The position numbers were made by a program, and so were the translations under genes. This document shows, in pieces, positions 44,998 through 53,581 of a stretch of DNA of 64,000 bases. The DNA comes from Anaerolineaceae bacterium UBA5404 (GTDB lineage: Bacteria > Chloroflexota > Anaerolineae > Anaerolineales > Anaerolineaceae): NCBI GenBank assembly GCA_002409625.1, contig DHNY01000010.1, positions 62,001 through 126,000 of the forward strand, read 5' to 3'. Within the stretch, counting starts at the first letter, position 1. Every line of letters starts with the position of its first letter. Under the pieces are notes generated by a model, which was not told the DNA's origin, did no database searches, and saw nothing but the letters and a program-made list of their open reading frames with translations.

Positions 44998-46067
44998 GTC
45001 TTAAACTTGCCTCAATAATGGCATTTAAGTCGCCATCTAAAACAGCTTGCGTGTTACCAGTTTCATAGTCTGTACGATGGTCTTTGACCATTTGGTAGGG
45101 ATGCAATACATATGAGCGAATTTGGTTGCCCCATTCCATTTTCTTGAATTCACCTTTGAGATCAGAAACCGCGTCTGCTCTAGCTTCTTCCTGTAATCGG
45201 AACAAGCGGGAGCGTAAGACCTTCATAGCGCTTTCTTTATTTTGGGTTTGGGAGCGTTCATTTTGGCAAGTGACCACAATTCCGGTTTCATGGTGGATGA
45301 TGCGTACGGCAGTCATATTCTTTTGCACGTTTTGTCCACCGGCTCCAGAGCTTTTGTAGACCTCAATGGAAATGTCTTCAGGTTTGATGATGACTTCATC
45401 ATTGTCTTCTATTTCGGGCAAGACCTCAACCAAGGCAAAAGAAGTGTGCCGGCGATGGGCAGAGTCGAATGGCGAAAGGCGCACCAAACGATGCACGCCA
45501 ATCTCGCGACTTAAATAGCCATAAGCAAAACGTCCTTCTACTGAAATCGTTACCGATTTTAAGCCATATTCTTCACCCGGGCTACGTTCTAAAATGTCTG
45601 TTTTGTATGCCTGACTTTCTGCCCACCGTAAGTACATACGCTCGAGCATACCCGCCCAATCCTGCGAGTCGGTGCCACCCGCACCGGCATGGATGGTTAA
45701 CAAGGCATTACCTTCGTCGTACTCACCAGACAACAAGAGGTCAATTTCCTTACGAGAAAGATCTTTTTCTAAAGCTTCGAGTTGAGTGCTGATTTCATCA
45801 GTTAAACTGCCGTCATCAAGCTCTAAAAGGGATGTGAGGGCATCGATTTCATTTTCAACGCTCTGCCAGGCATCAATATCCCGCTCAAGGCTAGCGATTT
45901 TTTTCATTACAGATTGAGCTTTGTGGGGGTCATCCCAAAAATCTGTTTGTTCTGCGGCTTTTTGATAATTTTCTAGCTCGGTTTGTTTTTCGGCAAGGTC
46001 AAAGATGCTCCCGGAGCGTGTTAAATTCCGTTTGAATCTTATTTAATCTTTCGCTCAGGTCAGACAT
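44978..46067 (-). CDS. prfB: Peptide chain release factor 2, with programmed +1 frameshift
   Basis: Translation starts at ATG 46067 (MSDLSERLNK), one base overlapping the ftsY stop (TAATG). After 22 codons it meets TGA at 45999-46001 in the context CTT-TGA-C, preceded by the SD-like CGGGAG. Shifting +1 at the CTT-T slip site (bases 46004-46001) continues in the frame that ends at 44978, giving 362 residues in total, the usual RF2 length. The frame after the shift carries the GGQ motif (SSGAGGQNVQKN). RF2 reads TGA and TAA; the in-gene TGA lets RF2 level set its own synthesis. Confidence 0.95.
45999..46013 (-). promoter_or_regulatory. prfB programmed frameshift site
   Basis: Minus strand reads CGGGAG-CAT-CTT-TGA. 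It matches the E. coli AGGGGG-TAT-CTT-TGA element in spacing: an internal SD-like stretch three bases before the CTT slip codon, then the TGA that RF2 recognises. Confidence 0.93.
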
Positions 46068-46993
46068 TATGACTCCAAATTATCATCCGCGAAAATACCT
46101 TCAATAAAGTTTTCACGGTTGAAGAGTTGTAAATCTTCTACTTTTTCACCTAATCCGGCATAGATTACCGGTAAACCAATTTGTTCTTTGATGCCAAACA
46201 CCATACCACCTTTGGCAGACGTGTCCAGCTTTGCCAGGATAGCGCCATTGAGGTCCACGGCTTGGCCAAAAGCTTCTGCTTGTCTCAATCCGTTTTGTCC
46301 GGTCGTCGTATCCAGCACGATCCAGGAGTGATGTGGGGCGCCCTCAAGCGCTTTTCCAGCCACACGATGAACCTTTTTGATTTCTTCCATCAGGTTAAAA
46401 CGGGTATGTAAACGGCCTGCCGTATCAATCAAAACGACGTCAATATTTCTGGCGATAGCGGCTTTAATGCCATCATAGGTAACCGCGCCAGGGTCACTGT
46501 CTTGTTGGCTGGTGATGATAGGTACATCAACACGATCAGCCCAAACCTCAAGCTGGTCGATGGCAGCAGCACGATAGGTATCGGCAGCCACTAAGAGGAC
46601 AGATTTGCCCATTTTTTTGTAGCGTGCGGCAAGTTTACCAATGGAAGTGGTCTTCCCGGAGCCATTTACGCCGGTTACCATAATGACGGTTGGTTTGTGT
46701 TGGTTGAGATCAGGTTCTTCTGGCTGGTCAATGAGTTTGCTCATTTCTTCTTTTACCAGATCGCGAAGTTGCTCTGTTTTAGTGAGTCCTTCTCTTTCCA
46801 CGGTTTGTTGCGCGATAAATATCAGGTCCAGGGTTGTTTTTACGCCAACATCTGCTTGAATAAGCAATTCCTCAAGCCGGTCCCAGCTCTCATCATTAAT
46901 TTCTGTAACGCCAAAATAAGTGGCAATTTTTCCAAAGGTAACATCACGGGTTTTTTTAAGGCTATCACGCCATTTGTTGAACATGTTTTCCAT
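46067..46993 (-). CDS. ftsY: Signal recognition particle receptor FtsY
   Basis: This 308-residue SRP-type GTPase has an N domain (~1-95) and a G domain with GVNGSGKTTSIGKL (~108), DTYRAAAIDQLEVWADR, DTAGRLH, and a late AKGGMVFGI/GLGEKVEDLQLF region. It lacks the long acidic A domain of E. coli FtsY, as is usual in many bacteria. It delivers ribosome-SRP complexes to the Sec translocon. A TGATATAAT extended -10 (47003-47008) ends nine bases before the start, so it also has its own promoter with almost no leader. Confidence 0.95.
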   Translation of the reverse strand: MENMFNKWRDSLKKTRDVTFGKIATYFGVTEINDESWDRLEELLIQADVGVKTTLDLIFIAQQTVEREGLTKTEQLRDLVKEEMSKLIDQPEEPDLNQHKPTVIMVTGVNGSGKTTSIGKLAARYKKMGKSVLLVAADTYRAAAIDQLEVWADRVDVPIITSQQDSDPGAVTYDGIKAAIARNIDVVLIDTAGRLHTRFNLMEEIKKVHRVAGKALEGAPHHSWIVLDTTTGQNGLRQAEAFGQAVDLNGAILAKLDTSAKGGMVFGIKEQIGLPVIYAGLGEKVEDLQLFNRENFIEGIFADDNLES

Positions 46994-47002
46994 AGGCTTC
47001 AG

Positions 47003-47008
47003 ATTATA
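47003..47008 (-). promoter_or_regulatory. Extended -10 box before ftsY
   Basis: Minus-strand TGATATAAT, nine bases before ATG 46993, at the end of rlmN. It would give a leader of about two bases and drive ftsY-prfB separately from the upstream genes. Confidence 0.5.
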
Positions 47009-47011
47009 TCA

Positions 47012-48052
47012 CTATGATTTTATAGAACCGGCGAGTTGTCCACAGCCGGCGTTGATTTCAATACCACGTCTTAGGCGCACGGTTACCCGGATACCGTGGC
47101 TCACCAAAATGTCCCTAAAGGCTTGCACCCGCGCGTGTGAAGAACCCGGGTAAGGGTAAGCTTTGCTAGGGTTTAGGGTAATCAAGTTGACGATGCTCAA
47201 CATGCCTTTTATCAGTTTTGCAAACGTGTAGGCGTGCTCTGGCGTGTCGTTTATCTGATCAATCAGTGCGTACTCGAAAGTTATTTTTCGGTTTGTGGTT
47301 TTGATGTAATCATGACAGGCTTTGATCAGCTTATCAAGGGGATATTGCTTGTTTGCGGGCAAGAGTTGTGTGCGTAAGCCGTCTTCAGCTGCATGAAGAG
47401 AGATTGCCAGGTTTACCTGGGGATGGTCTTTAGCAAATTGTGCAATGCGGGGAATAACACCAACAGTACTCACCGTGATATGTCTGGCACCAATGCCCAG
47501 ACGTTCTGGGTCTGACAAGGCATCCAACGATTTGGAGACATTATCGTAATTAAGAAAAGGCTCGCCCATACCCATGAAGACGATATTGCGCAAAGCTTCG
47601 TTATTCTGGCGCAATTCACGCTGAAAATGGATAAATTGCCCCAAAATTTCTGCCATACTTAAATTTCGCGCAAAGCCTTGCTGTCCGGTTGCACAAAATA
47701 CACAGCCCATTGGACAGCCAACCTGAGTGGATATGCACAAAGTGTTGCGCCGTTCAAAACGCATGAGCACGGTTTCAATTAAATGGCCATCGTGAGTTTG
47801 AAAAAGAACTTTTTCGGTGTCCTTGTTTTTTGAGAAGACCCGACTGTGTAATGTTAGCGGTGTGATTTCAAATTGTGCATCCAAAGAAGCTCGAAGTGCT
47901 TTTGGTATCGCATCAAAAGAGTCAAAACTTTCGTAAAGCTTGTTATACAAGCCTTGAATAAGTTGTTTGGTGCGAAAAGCGGGTTGTTCTAAAGCGTTCA
48001 GGGTTTCGGCGAGTTGGTCTGGTGTAAGATCATAAATAAAAGCTTTAGTCAT
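47012..48052 (-). CDS. rlmN: 23S rRNA (adenine-2503-C2)-methyltransferase RlmN
   Basis: The start at ATG 48052 (MTKAFIYDLTPDQLAETL, 346 residues) overlaps the HAD gene end by 8 bases; the longer frame lies wholly within that gene. It has the radical-SAM motif CPMGCVFCATG and the second conserved Cys near the C-terminus (NAGCGQLAGS). It methylates A2503 of 23S rRNA and A37 of some tRNAs. Part of the tig-clpP-HAD-rlmN-ftsY-prfB run. Confidence 0.95.
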   Translation of the reverse strand: MTKAFIYDLTPDQLAETLNALEQPAFRTKQLIQGLYNKLYESFDSFDAIPKALRASLDAQFEITPLTLHSRVFSKNKDTEKVLFQTHDGHLIETVLMRFERRNTLCISTQVGCPMGCVFCATGQQGFARNLSMAEILGQFIHFQRELRQNNEALRNIVFMGMGEPFLNYDNVSKSLDALSDPERLGIGARHITVSTVGVIPRIAQFAKDHPQVNLAISLHAAEDGLRTQLLPANKQYPLDKLIKACHDYIKTTNRKITFEYALIDQINDTPEHAYTFAKLIKGMLSIVNLITLNPSKAYPYPGSSHARVQAFRDILVSHGIRVTVRLRRGIEINAGCGQLAGSIKS

Positions 48053-48842
48053 GTAGCAACTCCCATAAATCTTCGGCAATGACATCAATTCTCAGTCCTG
48101 ATTGCTTGGCTTGTTCAATGCTTGTTACCCCAGACAACACTAAGGCATTAAGAAGTCCAGCGTTTTGCGCGCCCAGGATGTCTGTTTCCAATCTATCGCC
48201 GATGGCTAGGGTTTCCTCTGGTAAGGTGCTCATAAGCCTTAATGCCTGCTCAAAGAGAAAAGCTTCTGGTTTCCCAACGACAATGGGTTCAATACCACTG
48301 GCAACTTCAACCGCTTTTACAATAGTGCCCGCGCCAGGGATAAGCCCGCCTGGAACAGGAAAAGTTAAATCAGTATTGGTGGCGATAAACGTTGCACCAT
48401 TTCGGATGAGCTGGCTTGCGTAACGGATTTTGTCATAGGTTAGGGTTTTATCCAATCCTATAACAACCACATCAGCTGTTTTGCTTTCGTCCAAGCCAAG
48501 TACTTTAAAGCCTGCCTCCTTGAACGATTGCACTAAAGATGGGGCACCTATAATGTAAACCTGAGCGTGCTTTGGGAAGTTTTCTTTAAAATATGCCAAA
48601 CATACCACTGCCGAGCTAAGGATTTGCCATGGTTCAAGCTCCACGCCAAAGGAATTGAGTTTCTTTTGATATGCCTCAACTGTTTGTGTCGAATTATTGG
48701 TTGCCAGCACAAAAGAAAGCCCCAGCTTTCTGATTGTCTCGAAAATCTGGGGCAAATTGCCTATTGCTTCGTTGTCGCGCCAGAGGACCCCGTCCATATC
48801 AAGTACTAGCCCTTTCAAGCGCGGAAATCGATCTTTAATCAT
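48045..48842 (-). CDS. HAD-IIA family sugar/nucleotide phosphatase (NagD-like)
   Basis: The 265-residue protein has the HAD nucleophile motif DMDGVLWRDNEAI, ATNNSTQTVEAYQKKL (motif II), and VGKPEAFLFEQALR followed by IGDRLETDILGAQNAG (motifs III and IV), as in NagD/PGP-type phosphatases. It hydrolyses phosphate from a small metabolite, unknown here. It lies 9 bases after clpP and its last codons hold the rlmN start. Confidence 0.88.
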   Translation of the reverse strand: MIKDRFPRLKGLVLDMDGVLWRDNEAIGNLPQIFETIRKLGLSFVLATNNSTQTVEAYQKKLNSFGVELEPWQILSSAVVCLAYFKENFPKHAQVYIIGAPSLVQSFKEAGFKVLGLDESKTADVVVIGLDKTLTYDKIRYASQLIRNGATFIATNTDLTFPVPGGLIPGAGTIVKAVEVASGIEPIVVGKPEAFLFEQALRLMSTLPEETLAIGDRLETDILGAQNAGLLNALVLSGVTSIEQAKQSGLRIDVIAEDLWELLHD

Positions 48843-48851
48843 CAGGACAAC

Positions 48852-49451
48852 TTATTTCTTGGGCGGTTCCAGCACCTTGTCAATCAAACCGTATTCAACT
48901 GCCTGATCCGCGGTCATGAAAAAGTCGCGGTCAGTATCACGTTGGATAACCTCAATGGGTTGTCCGGTGACATTCGCAAAGAAATTGTTGAGTGAAGATT
49001 TAAGGCGCAAAATCTCTTTAGCCATAATCTCGATGTCTGATGCTTGGCCTTCAGTTCCGCCTAAGGGTTGGTGCAGGTGGATGGTGGCGTGTGGCAGGGC
49101 ATAACGCTGGCCTTTAGTGCCTCCGGCAAGCAAGACCGTGCCAAAACTGGCGGTAACACCAACTGCGACGGTGCTGATTGGGTTTGAGATCATGTTCATG
49201 GTGTCCAGAATTGCCAAGCCGGCGTAAATCGAGCCACCAGGGGAATTGATGTACATTTGAATGGCTTTGTCAGGGTCACTTTGATTGAGATAAAGTAACT
49301 GAGCCACGATGAGGTTTGCCACTTGATCGTTAATCGCCGAGCCAACAAAAACAATGCGTTCTTTTAACAAGAGCGAGTAGATATCATAGGCACGTTCACC
49401 ATGCGGGGTGGGTTGAACGACCATTGGAATTAATGATGTTGGTTGGTTCAT
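48852..49451 (-). CDS. clpP: ATP-dependent Clp protease proteolytic subunit
   Basis: The 199-residue protein has the ClpP fold with catalytic Ser in VTASFGTVLLAGG (GxASF instead of the common AASMG), His in IHLHQPLGG, and Asp in DTDRDFFM. ClpP forms a chambered protease with ClpX or ClpA partners; clpX is not in this window. It lies downstream of the trigger factor gene, the order also seen in E. coli (tig-clpP-clpX). Confidence 0.95.
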   Translation of the reverse strand: MNQPTSLIPMVVQPTPHGERAYDIYSLLLKERIVFVGSAINDQVANLIVAQLLYLNQSDPDKAIQMYINSPGGSIYAGLAILDTMNMISNPISTVAVGVTASFGTVLLAGGTKGQRYALPHATIHLHQPLGGTEGQASDIEIMAKEILRLKSSLNNFFANVTGQPIEVIQRDTDRDFFMTADQAVEYGLIDKVLEPPKK

Positions 49452-49506
49452 TTTTTTTCCTTAACTTGTTTTGCGAAAAGCATAACAAAGTTGTGTTAGA
49501 AGAATG

Positions 49507-51045
49507 TTATTCTTTGGGTTCCTCTGGTGCTTCTTCCTTAGCTGCTTTCTTGGGCTTAGCCGTTTTAGCCGGTTTTTCTGCTTTTTCTTCACTGGATTCA
49601 GGCTCAGCTTTGGCTTCTTCTGTTTCCACTTCAGCTTCTTTTTTGGCTGATTTGGCTTTGCTGGCAGCCTTTTTGGGCTTTGGAGCTTCCACTTGGATGA
49701 CATCCGGGCTGGCTAAGGATTTTAGAAGTTCAAATTGTGCCATGCCCATAGCGCGTTGGTAAGCTTCCATCGTTACGTTTTCTGAAAAGCGCTTGGAACC
49801 GAGATCTTTTTGTGCATTTTCAAGCTGACCTCTTTGAACCATTTCGCGGATCACGTTCTGGATTTCGGCTTCGAGGGTTTTTTCATCGATTTGCACTTCG
49901 TGCTTACGGGTCAATTCGTTCATGATCAAGGAGCGTTCGAGCCTGCTTTTGGCGTGAGGCTTGATATCTTCCTCGATGTAGGTTTCTCTGTCGGTTTTGC
50001 GCAATTTCAGCATCAGCTCGAGATCCATTCCCTGATGGGAGAGTTGATGTTCAAGGGCATGAAGCATATCTTCTTCTGCTTCTTCAAGTTGTTGCGGGCA
50101 ATACTTGATTGTAGATTGCTCTCGCAATTGATCGACTAAATCGGTGAAGTATTTGTCGTCATAAGCATTATTCTTTTGGTTCTCAATTGCTTTTTTAATG
50201 TCTTCACGCAGGACTTCTTCAGATTCATAGCTGCCAATTTGTTGCAGAATTTCTTCGGTAAGCTCAGGCAATTGCAGTTCTTTAATTTCTTGCAGGTTAG
50301 CAACAAAGTGGATTTTCTTGCCGGCAAAATCTTCATCACGGGCATCTTCTGGGAAAGTGTGGTCAAATTCAAACTTTTTACCAGCTTTTTTGCCGATGAA
50401 CTTGCGATTGAAGCCTTCGAAAGGCCATTCGCTGGGTCGACTTGCGTTTTCTTCTTCAATCAGCAATTGCTGGGGGGTGTCTTTTACGATGATGGCATCA
50501 TCACCTTCAGCTGCTGCTGTGTCAACAGCTTGAAGGGTGAGAAAAACAACGTCGCCTTCTTTCGCTGCTCGTTCGACTGGTACAACATCGGCGAAATTGC
50601 GTTTGATGCGCTCGAGTTCCTTTTCGATTTCTTCCTCAGTTACCGGTTCGGGAGCGTATTCTTTTTCAAGTTTATCGTCGCCAATGAGGGTTACTTCAGC
50701 TTCAAGTGGGACGATAAATTCAAAGATGGGAGGCTCGTAACTGCTGATTTTCTCAAGGTTTCCGGGACCCCAGGGTTTGATTTCTTCCTGGTCGAGTACT
50801 TTTGGATATTCTTCTTCCAAAAGCAGATCAACCGCTTCCTGGATGATACTGGCTTCACCAACATGGTTGAGCACCATGTTGTAAGGTGCTTTGCCCGGTC
50901 TAAAGCCTGGAATGCGTGTGTTCTTGGCGATTTTACGCGCTGCGCGACGTTTGTATTGCTCCAGCAAGTCCTGTTCGAACTCGGCTGTGATTTTTACCTG
51001 ATGGTCATCGGTGTATTCTTTGCTAGTTTTCAAGGTATACCTCAT
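49507..51045 (-). CDS. tig: Trigger factor
   Basis: Ribosome-bound chaperone. The N-terminal ribosome-binding domain (~1-140) includes the binding loop region RIPGFRPGKAPYNMV. The next ~120 residues hold a PPIase-type domain (AAKEGDVVFLTLQAV ... DEDFAGKKIHFVANL), and the C-terminal helical arms extend to ~440. Residues ~440-512 are a Lys/Ala/Glu-rich tail not normally present. The start lies only 26 bases after the mature 3' end of tRNA-Leu, with no strong RBS. Confidence 0.93.
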   Translation of the reverse strand: MRYTLKTSKEYTDDHQVKITAEFEQDLLEQYKRRAARKIAKNTRIPGFRPGKAPYNMVLNHVGEASIIQEAVDLLLEEEYPKVLDQEEIKPWGPGNLEKISSYEPPIFEFIVPLEAEVTLIGDDKLEKEYAPEPVTEEEIEKELERIKRNFADVVPVERAAKEGDVVFLTLQAVDTAAAEGDDAIIVKDTPQQLLIEEENASRPSEWPFEGFNRKFIGKKAGKKFEFDHTFPEDARDEDFAGKKIHFVANLQEIKELQLPELTEEILQQIGSYESEEVLREDIKKAIENQKNNAYDDKYFTDLVDQLREQSTIKYCPQQLEEAEEDMLHALEHQLSHQGMDLELMLKLRKTDRETYIEEDIKPHAKSRLERSLIMNELTRKHEVQIDEKTLEAEIQNVIREMVQRGQLENAQKDLGSKRFSENVTMEAYQRAMGMAQFELLKSLASPDVIQVEAPKPKKAASKAKSAKKEAEVETEEAKAEPESSEEKAEKPAKTAKPKKAAKEEAPEEPKE

Positions 51046-51071
51046 TATGTCTTTATGTCGTTAGTTAGAAG

Positions 51072-51153
51072 TGGGGAAAGAGGGGCTCGAACCCTCACGC
51101 GTCTCCGCACATGATCCTAAGTCATGCCTGTCTGCCAATTCCAGCACTTCCCC
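51072..51153 (-). tRNA. tRNA-Leu (TAG)
   Basis: Minus strand: acceptor GGGGAAG paired with TTTCCCC (one G-U), D-arm TGCTGGAATTGGCAGACA, anticodon loop CTTAGGA (anticodon TAG), long variable arm (TGCGGAGACGCG), T-arm GGTTCGAGCCC, discriminator A. CCA is not encoded. It lies just upstream of tig on the same strand. Confidence 0.95.
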
Positions 51154-51163
51154 TCGGGCGAGA

Positions 51164-51192
51164 ATTATAAGCGTTTGGATGGGGCACGTCAA
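51164..51192 (-). promoter_or_regulatory. Promoter of tRNA-Leu and probably of tig
   Basis: Minus strand: -35 TTGACG (51187-51192), 17-bp spacer, -10 TATAAT (51164-51169), about 11 bases before the tRNA 5' end. No terminator is seen before tig, so read-through is likely. The rest of 51193-51441 shows no other feature apart from a TATAAT at 51382-51387 that could serve the M28 gene. Confidence 0.8.
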
Positions 51193-51459
51193 CAAATACT
51201 TTTTATAAGGAGGTTTTTAAAGTCAAAATCGGTTGTCACTAAGGAATGTTTAGAGTATCATCCATGTTATGGAAATTGGCGAGCTCACAAGTCTTCCGGA
51301 TCCATACTGTAATAAAGTTGATTTGATGCAAAAACGTGTTAAATTAGCTATTTGTAACATTCTCACTTTGTTTAACAAATATATAATTGTCTTTACTCCA
51401 CCTTCGTTGTCGACTGCAAGAATTAGAAGGATTTATCAGCAATGTCTAAAAGGAATCTC

Positions 51460-52908
51460 ATGAAAAAATTCAAACTGGTCCTAGTGCTCCTATCGCTTGT
51501 AATGGTACTTTCAATTTTGCCATTGCCTGCAACTGCCCAATCTGCGATTAATTGTGGCCACAACAGTGACATTGAAACGCTTCTTAACCAAATAACCGAA
51601 AATGGGGTCGCCAAATGGATTCGGGATTTGAGTGGTGAAAACAGTGTCGTGATTGACGGTAAGGAGTACCGTATACGAACTCGTCATACACCAGAGTTGT
51701 TTAATCCTTCTAATCAGAATGCTAAAGCTTATCCATACTTGACCCAGGAATTGATTAAGCTTGGTTACGTTCCGGGTAACACGATCCAAGATCATGATTA
51801 CACTTACGATATTTATATCCCAATGGATTTGGATCAAAGTATTCCAATTCCTGAGCCAATTAAAATTGATGCGATTAGCGCCAAGAACTTAATTCTCACC
51901 ATTCCTGGTCGGGGACCTAATGCCAACCAACAGGTTTTGATGACAGCACATTTAGATAGTACTGCCGGCAAGGATGGTTCTTATCAAATAGCCCCAGGTG
52001 CAGAAGATAATGCCAGCGGTGTTGCCGCCTTAATCGAAGCGGCAGACCTCTTTAGATACTACAAATTTGATCGCACGATAAAAATTATTTTCTTTACCGG
52101 AGAAGAGCAAGGTCTGCATGGCAGTGCTGCTTATGTTGAAGATTTTGCTTCAGAAATGTCAAACATTCAAGGTGTTGTCAATTTGGACATGTTTGGCTAT
52201 GACTCCGATAAGGATATGTGTATGGAATTGCACGTGGGGACATTGTCGGCATCTAATACTGTTGGCACCTGCTTCACGAATGTTATCAATAATTATAATT
52301 TGGGCGTAAAAGTAGAATATTTAACAGACGAAGCTATAGACCTTTCTGACCATGCACCGTTCTGGGGAGTTGGTGTAGGGGCGGTGGAAGTCCTCGAGAA
52401 CTTTGACAAACATTCTGCTTCTTATGGATGTAATGGGGTGCAGGACCGTAATCCTCATTATCATAGAATAACGGACACCATTGATAAAATGTATATGCCT
52501 GCTACCCATCGCATTACTCAAACCGGAGTTGGCACTGTTGCAAGCATGGCAGGGATGATGGGTAAATGTTTCAACGGTGACCCACGCCTGACCGCGAAAC
52601 CACAGGAAGATAGCATATCGCTCACTTGGACTGCCCTTGAAGGTGCTGAAGTTTATCGTATTTACAGGGGAACAAGAACATGCAACGGCGAAATGACATT
52701 GCTCGCCGAAGTGACAACGAATAGCTATCTTGATAGCGATATTAAACTTGGCCAACCCTATTTTTATAAAGTGCAGGCAGTTGAACCGGATGGTGGTTGC
52801 ATCTCTCAGATGTCAAACTGCGATGTTGCGATTGTGCCTAAACCACAAGAACCGCCGGTTTATGACTTTTTCCAGTATCTGCCATTGACTTTGACAGCTG
52901 AAGGATAA
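51460..52908 (+). CDS. Secreted M28-family metallopeptidase with C-terminal FnIII-like domain
   Basis: I choose ATG 51460 (482 residues), five bases after AAAAGGA; ATG 51442 also has a plausible RBS. A signal peptide follows (FKLVLVLLSLVMVLSILPLPATA). The catalytic domain has the M28 zinc ligands: TAHLDS, EDNASG, TGEEQGLHG, NLDMFGYDSD and a later SDHAPFWG. The last ~100 residues (LTAKPQEDSISLTWTALEGAEVYRIY) look like a fibronectin-III-type domain. It is probably an exported aminopeptidase. A terminator follows. Confidence 0.88.
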   Translation: MKKFKLVLVLLSLVMVLSILPLPATAQSAINCGHNSDIETLLNQITENGVAKWIRDLSGENSVVIDGKEYRIRTRHTPELFNPSNQNAKAYPYLTQELIKLGYVPGNTIQDHDYTYDIYIPMDLDQSIPIPEPIKIDAISAKNLILTIPGRGPNANQQVLMTAHLDSTAGKDGSYQIAPGAEDNASGVAALIEAADLFRYYKFDRTIKIIFFTGEEQGLHGSAAYVEDFASEMSNIQGVVNLDMFGYDSDKDMCMELHVGTLSASNTVGTCFTNVINNYNLGVKVEYLTDEAIDLSDHAPFWGVGVGAVEVLENFDKHSASYGCNGVQDRNPHYHRITDTIDKMYMPATHRITQTGVGTVASMAGMMGKCFNGDPRLTAKPQEDSISLTWTALEGAEVYRIYRGTRTCNGEMTLLAEVTTNSYLDSDIKLGQPYFYKVQAVEPDGGCISQMSNCDVAIVPKPQEPPVYDFFQYLPLTLTAEG

Positions 52909-52928
52909 GCAAAATATAGTTTAGAGCT

Positions 52929-52960
52929 AAAGAGGTTGTTCAAAAGACAGCCTCTTTTTT
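52929..52960 (+). terminator. Intrinsic terminator after the M28 peptidase
   Basis: AAAGAGGTTGT and ACAGCCTCTTT form an 11-bp stem (one G-U) with a 7-base loop, followed by T. Confidence 0.88.
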
Positions 52961-53034
52961 GTTAATCATCGAAACAAGACAGGTGTTTTGAAATGATGGT
53001 TCGAAGTTTGGTTAGGAAGGTTAACTCGCATCAA

Positions 53035-53520
53035 TTAATGCGCGTAGCCACTTCGTAGAGATGTTAAAATGCGGGAAAAGGGGCTCATTTATGCTGTTGG
53101 TTTACTCGACTGTTGATTTACTTGACTGTTGGTTTACAGCACCTCGGAAATAAGAAAGGGAGGCATGAATGATTAATGCGCATAGCCACTTAGTAGATGG
53201 GAAGAAAATTTTAGGTGAGGGTTCATATCGACTATTGGTTTACGTAACTTCGGCAATAAGAAATGAAACAATGGGGATATAATTTATGCGCGTAGGCACT
53301 TAGTAACAGGGTAAATATTCAAGTAAAAGGTACCAAATCGCATTAGTGCCGATTCTATATGGGGTAAAGTTGCCGGGCACATATAATTAATGCGCGTAGC
53401 CACTAAGTAAGAGGGTAAAAAGTGGAATAAGAGGTTCAAATTGCGATGAGGTTTTTGCAATCTCAGAATGAGCCAGCAGGGCACATATATTAATGCGCGT
53501 AGCCTCTTATATAGATCGAA
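53035..53520. repeat. Intergenic repeat array B (same core as array A)
   Basis: Core copies start at 53035, 53173, 53283, 53387 and 53490 (TTAATGCGCGTAGCCACTT and variants, then TAGTAGAG or AGTAAGAGGGTAAA). Intervals are 138, 110, 104 and 103 bases. Sequences between copies are partly related (GGCACATATAAT before two copies; ATTGGTTTAC-type stretches). It lies between the M28 gene and the end of the polymerase gene and has no coding potential. With array A this accounts for the two longest gene-free stretches of the 40-55 kb region. Confidence 0.85.
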
Positions 53521-53581
53521 GGTTACTAAAAATACTTTTTTCTGTAGCTTTGTAGCTTTTTTCTCAAAATGGCAAGGGTTT

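Noticed and set aside
45999..46001. Selenocysteine codon or nonsense mutation in prfB
   Set aside because: CTT-TGA-C with an upstream SD-like stretch and the frame change after it fit the known RF2 frameshift; no need for selenocysteine.
50176..51114. 312-residue plus-strand ORF
   Set aside because: It lies antisense to trigger factor and tRNA-Leu, has a biased Phe-rich composition typical of the reverse of a Lys/Glu-rich gene, and no RBS.
53035..53520. CRISPR array
   Set aside because: Repeats are degenerate and spaced 103-138 bases apart with related, not unique, spacers, and no cas genes are present.
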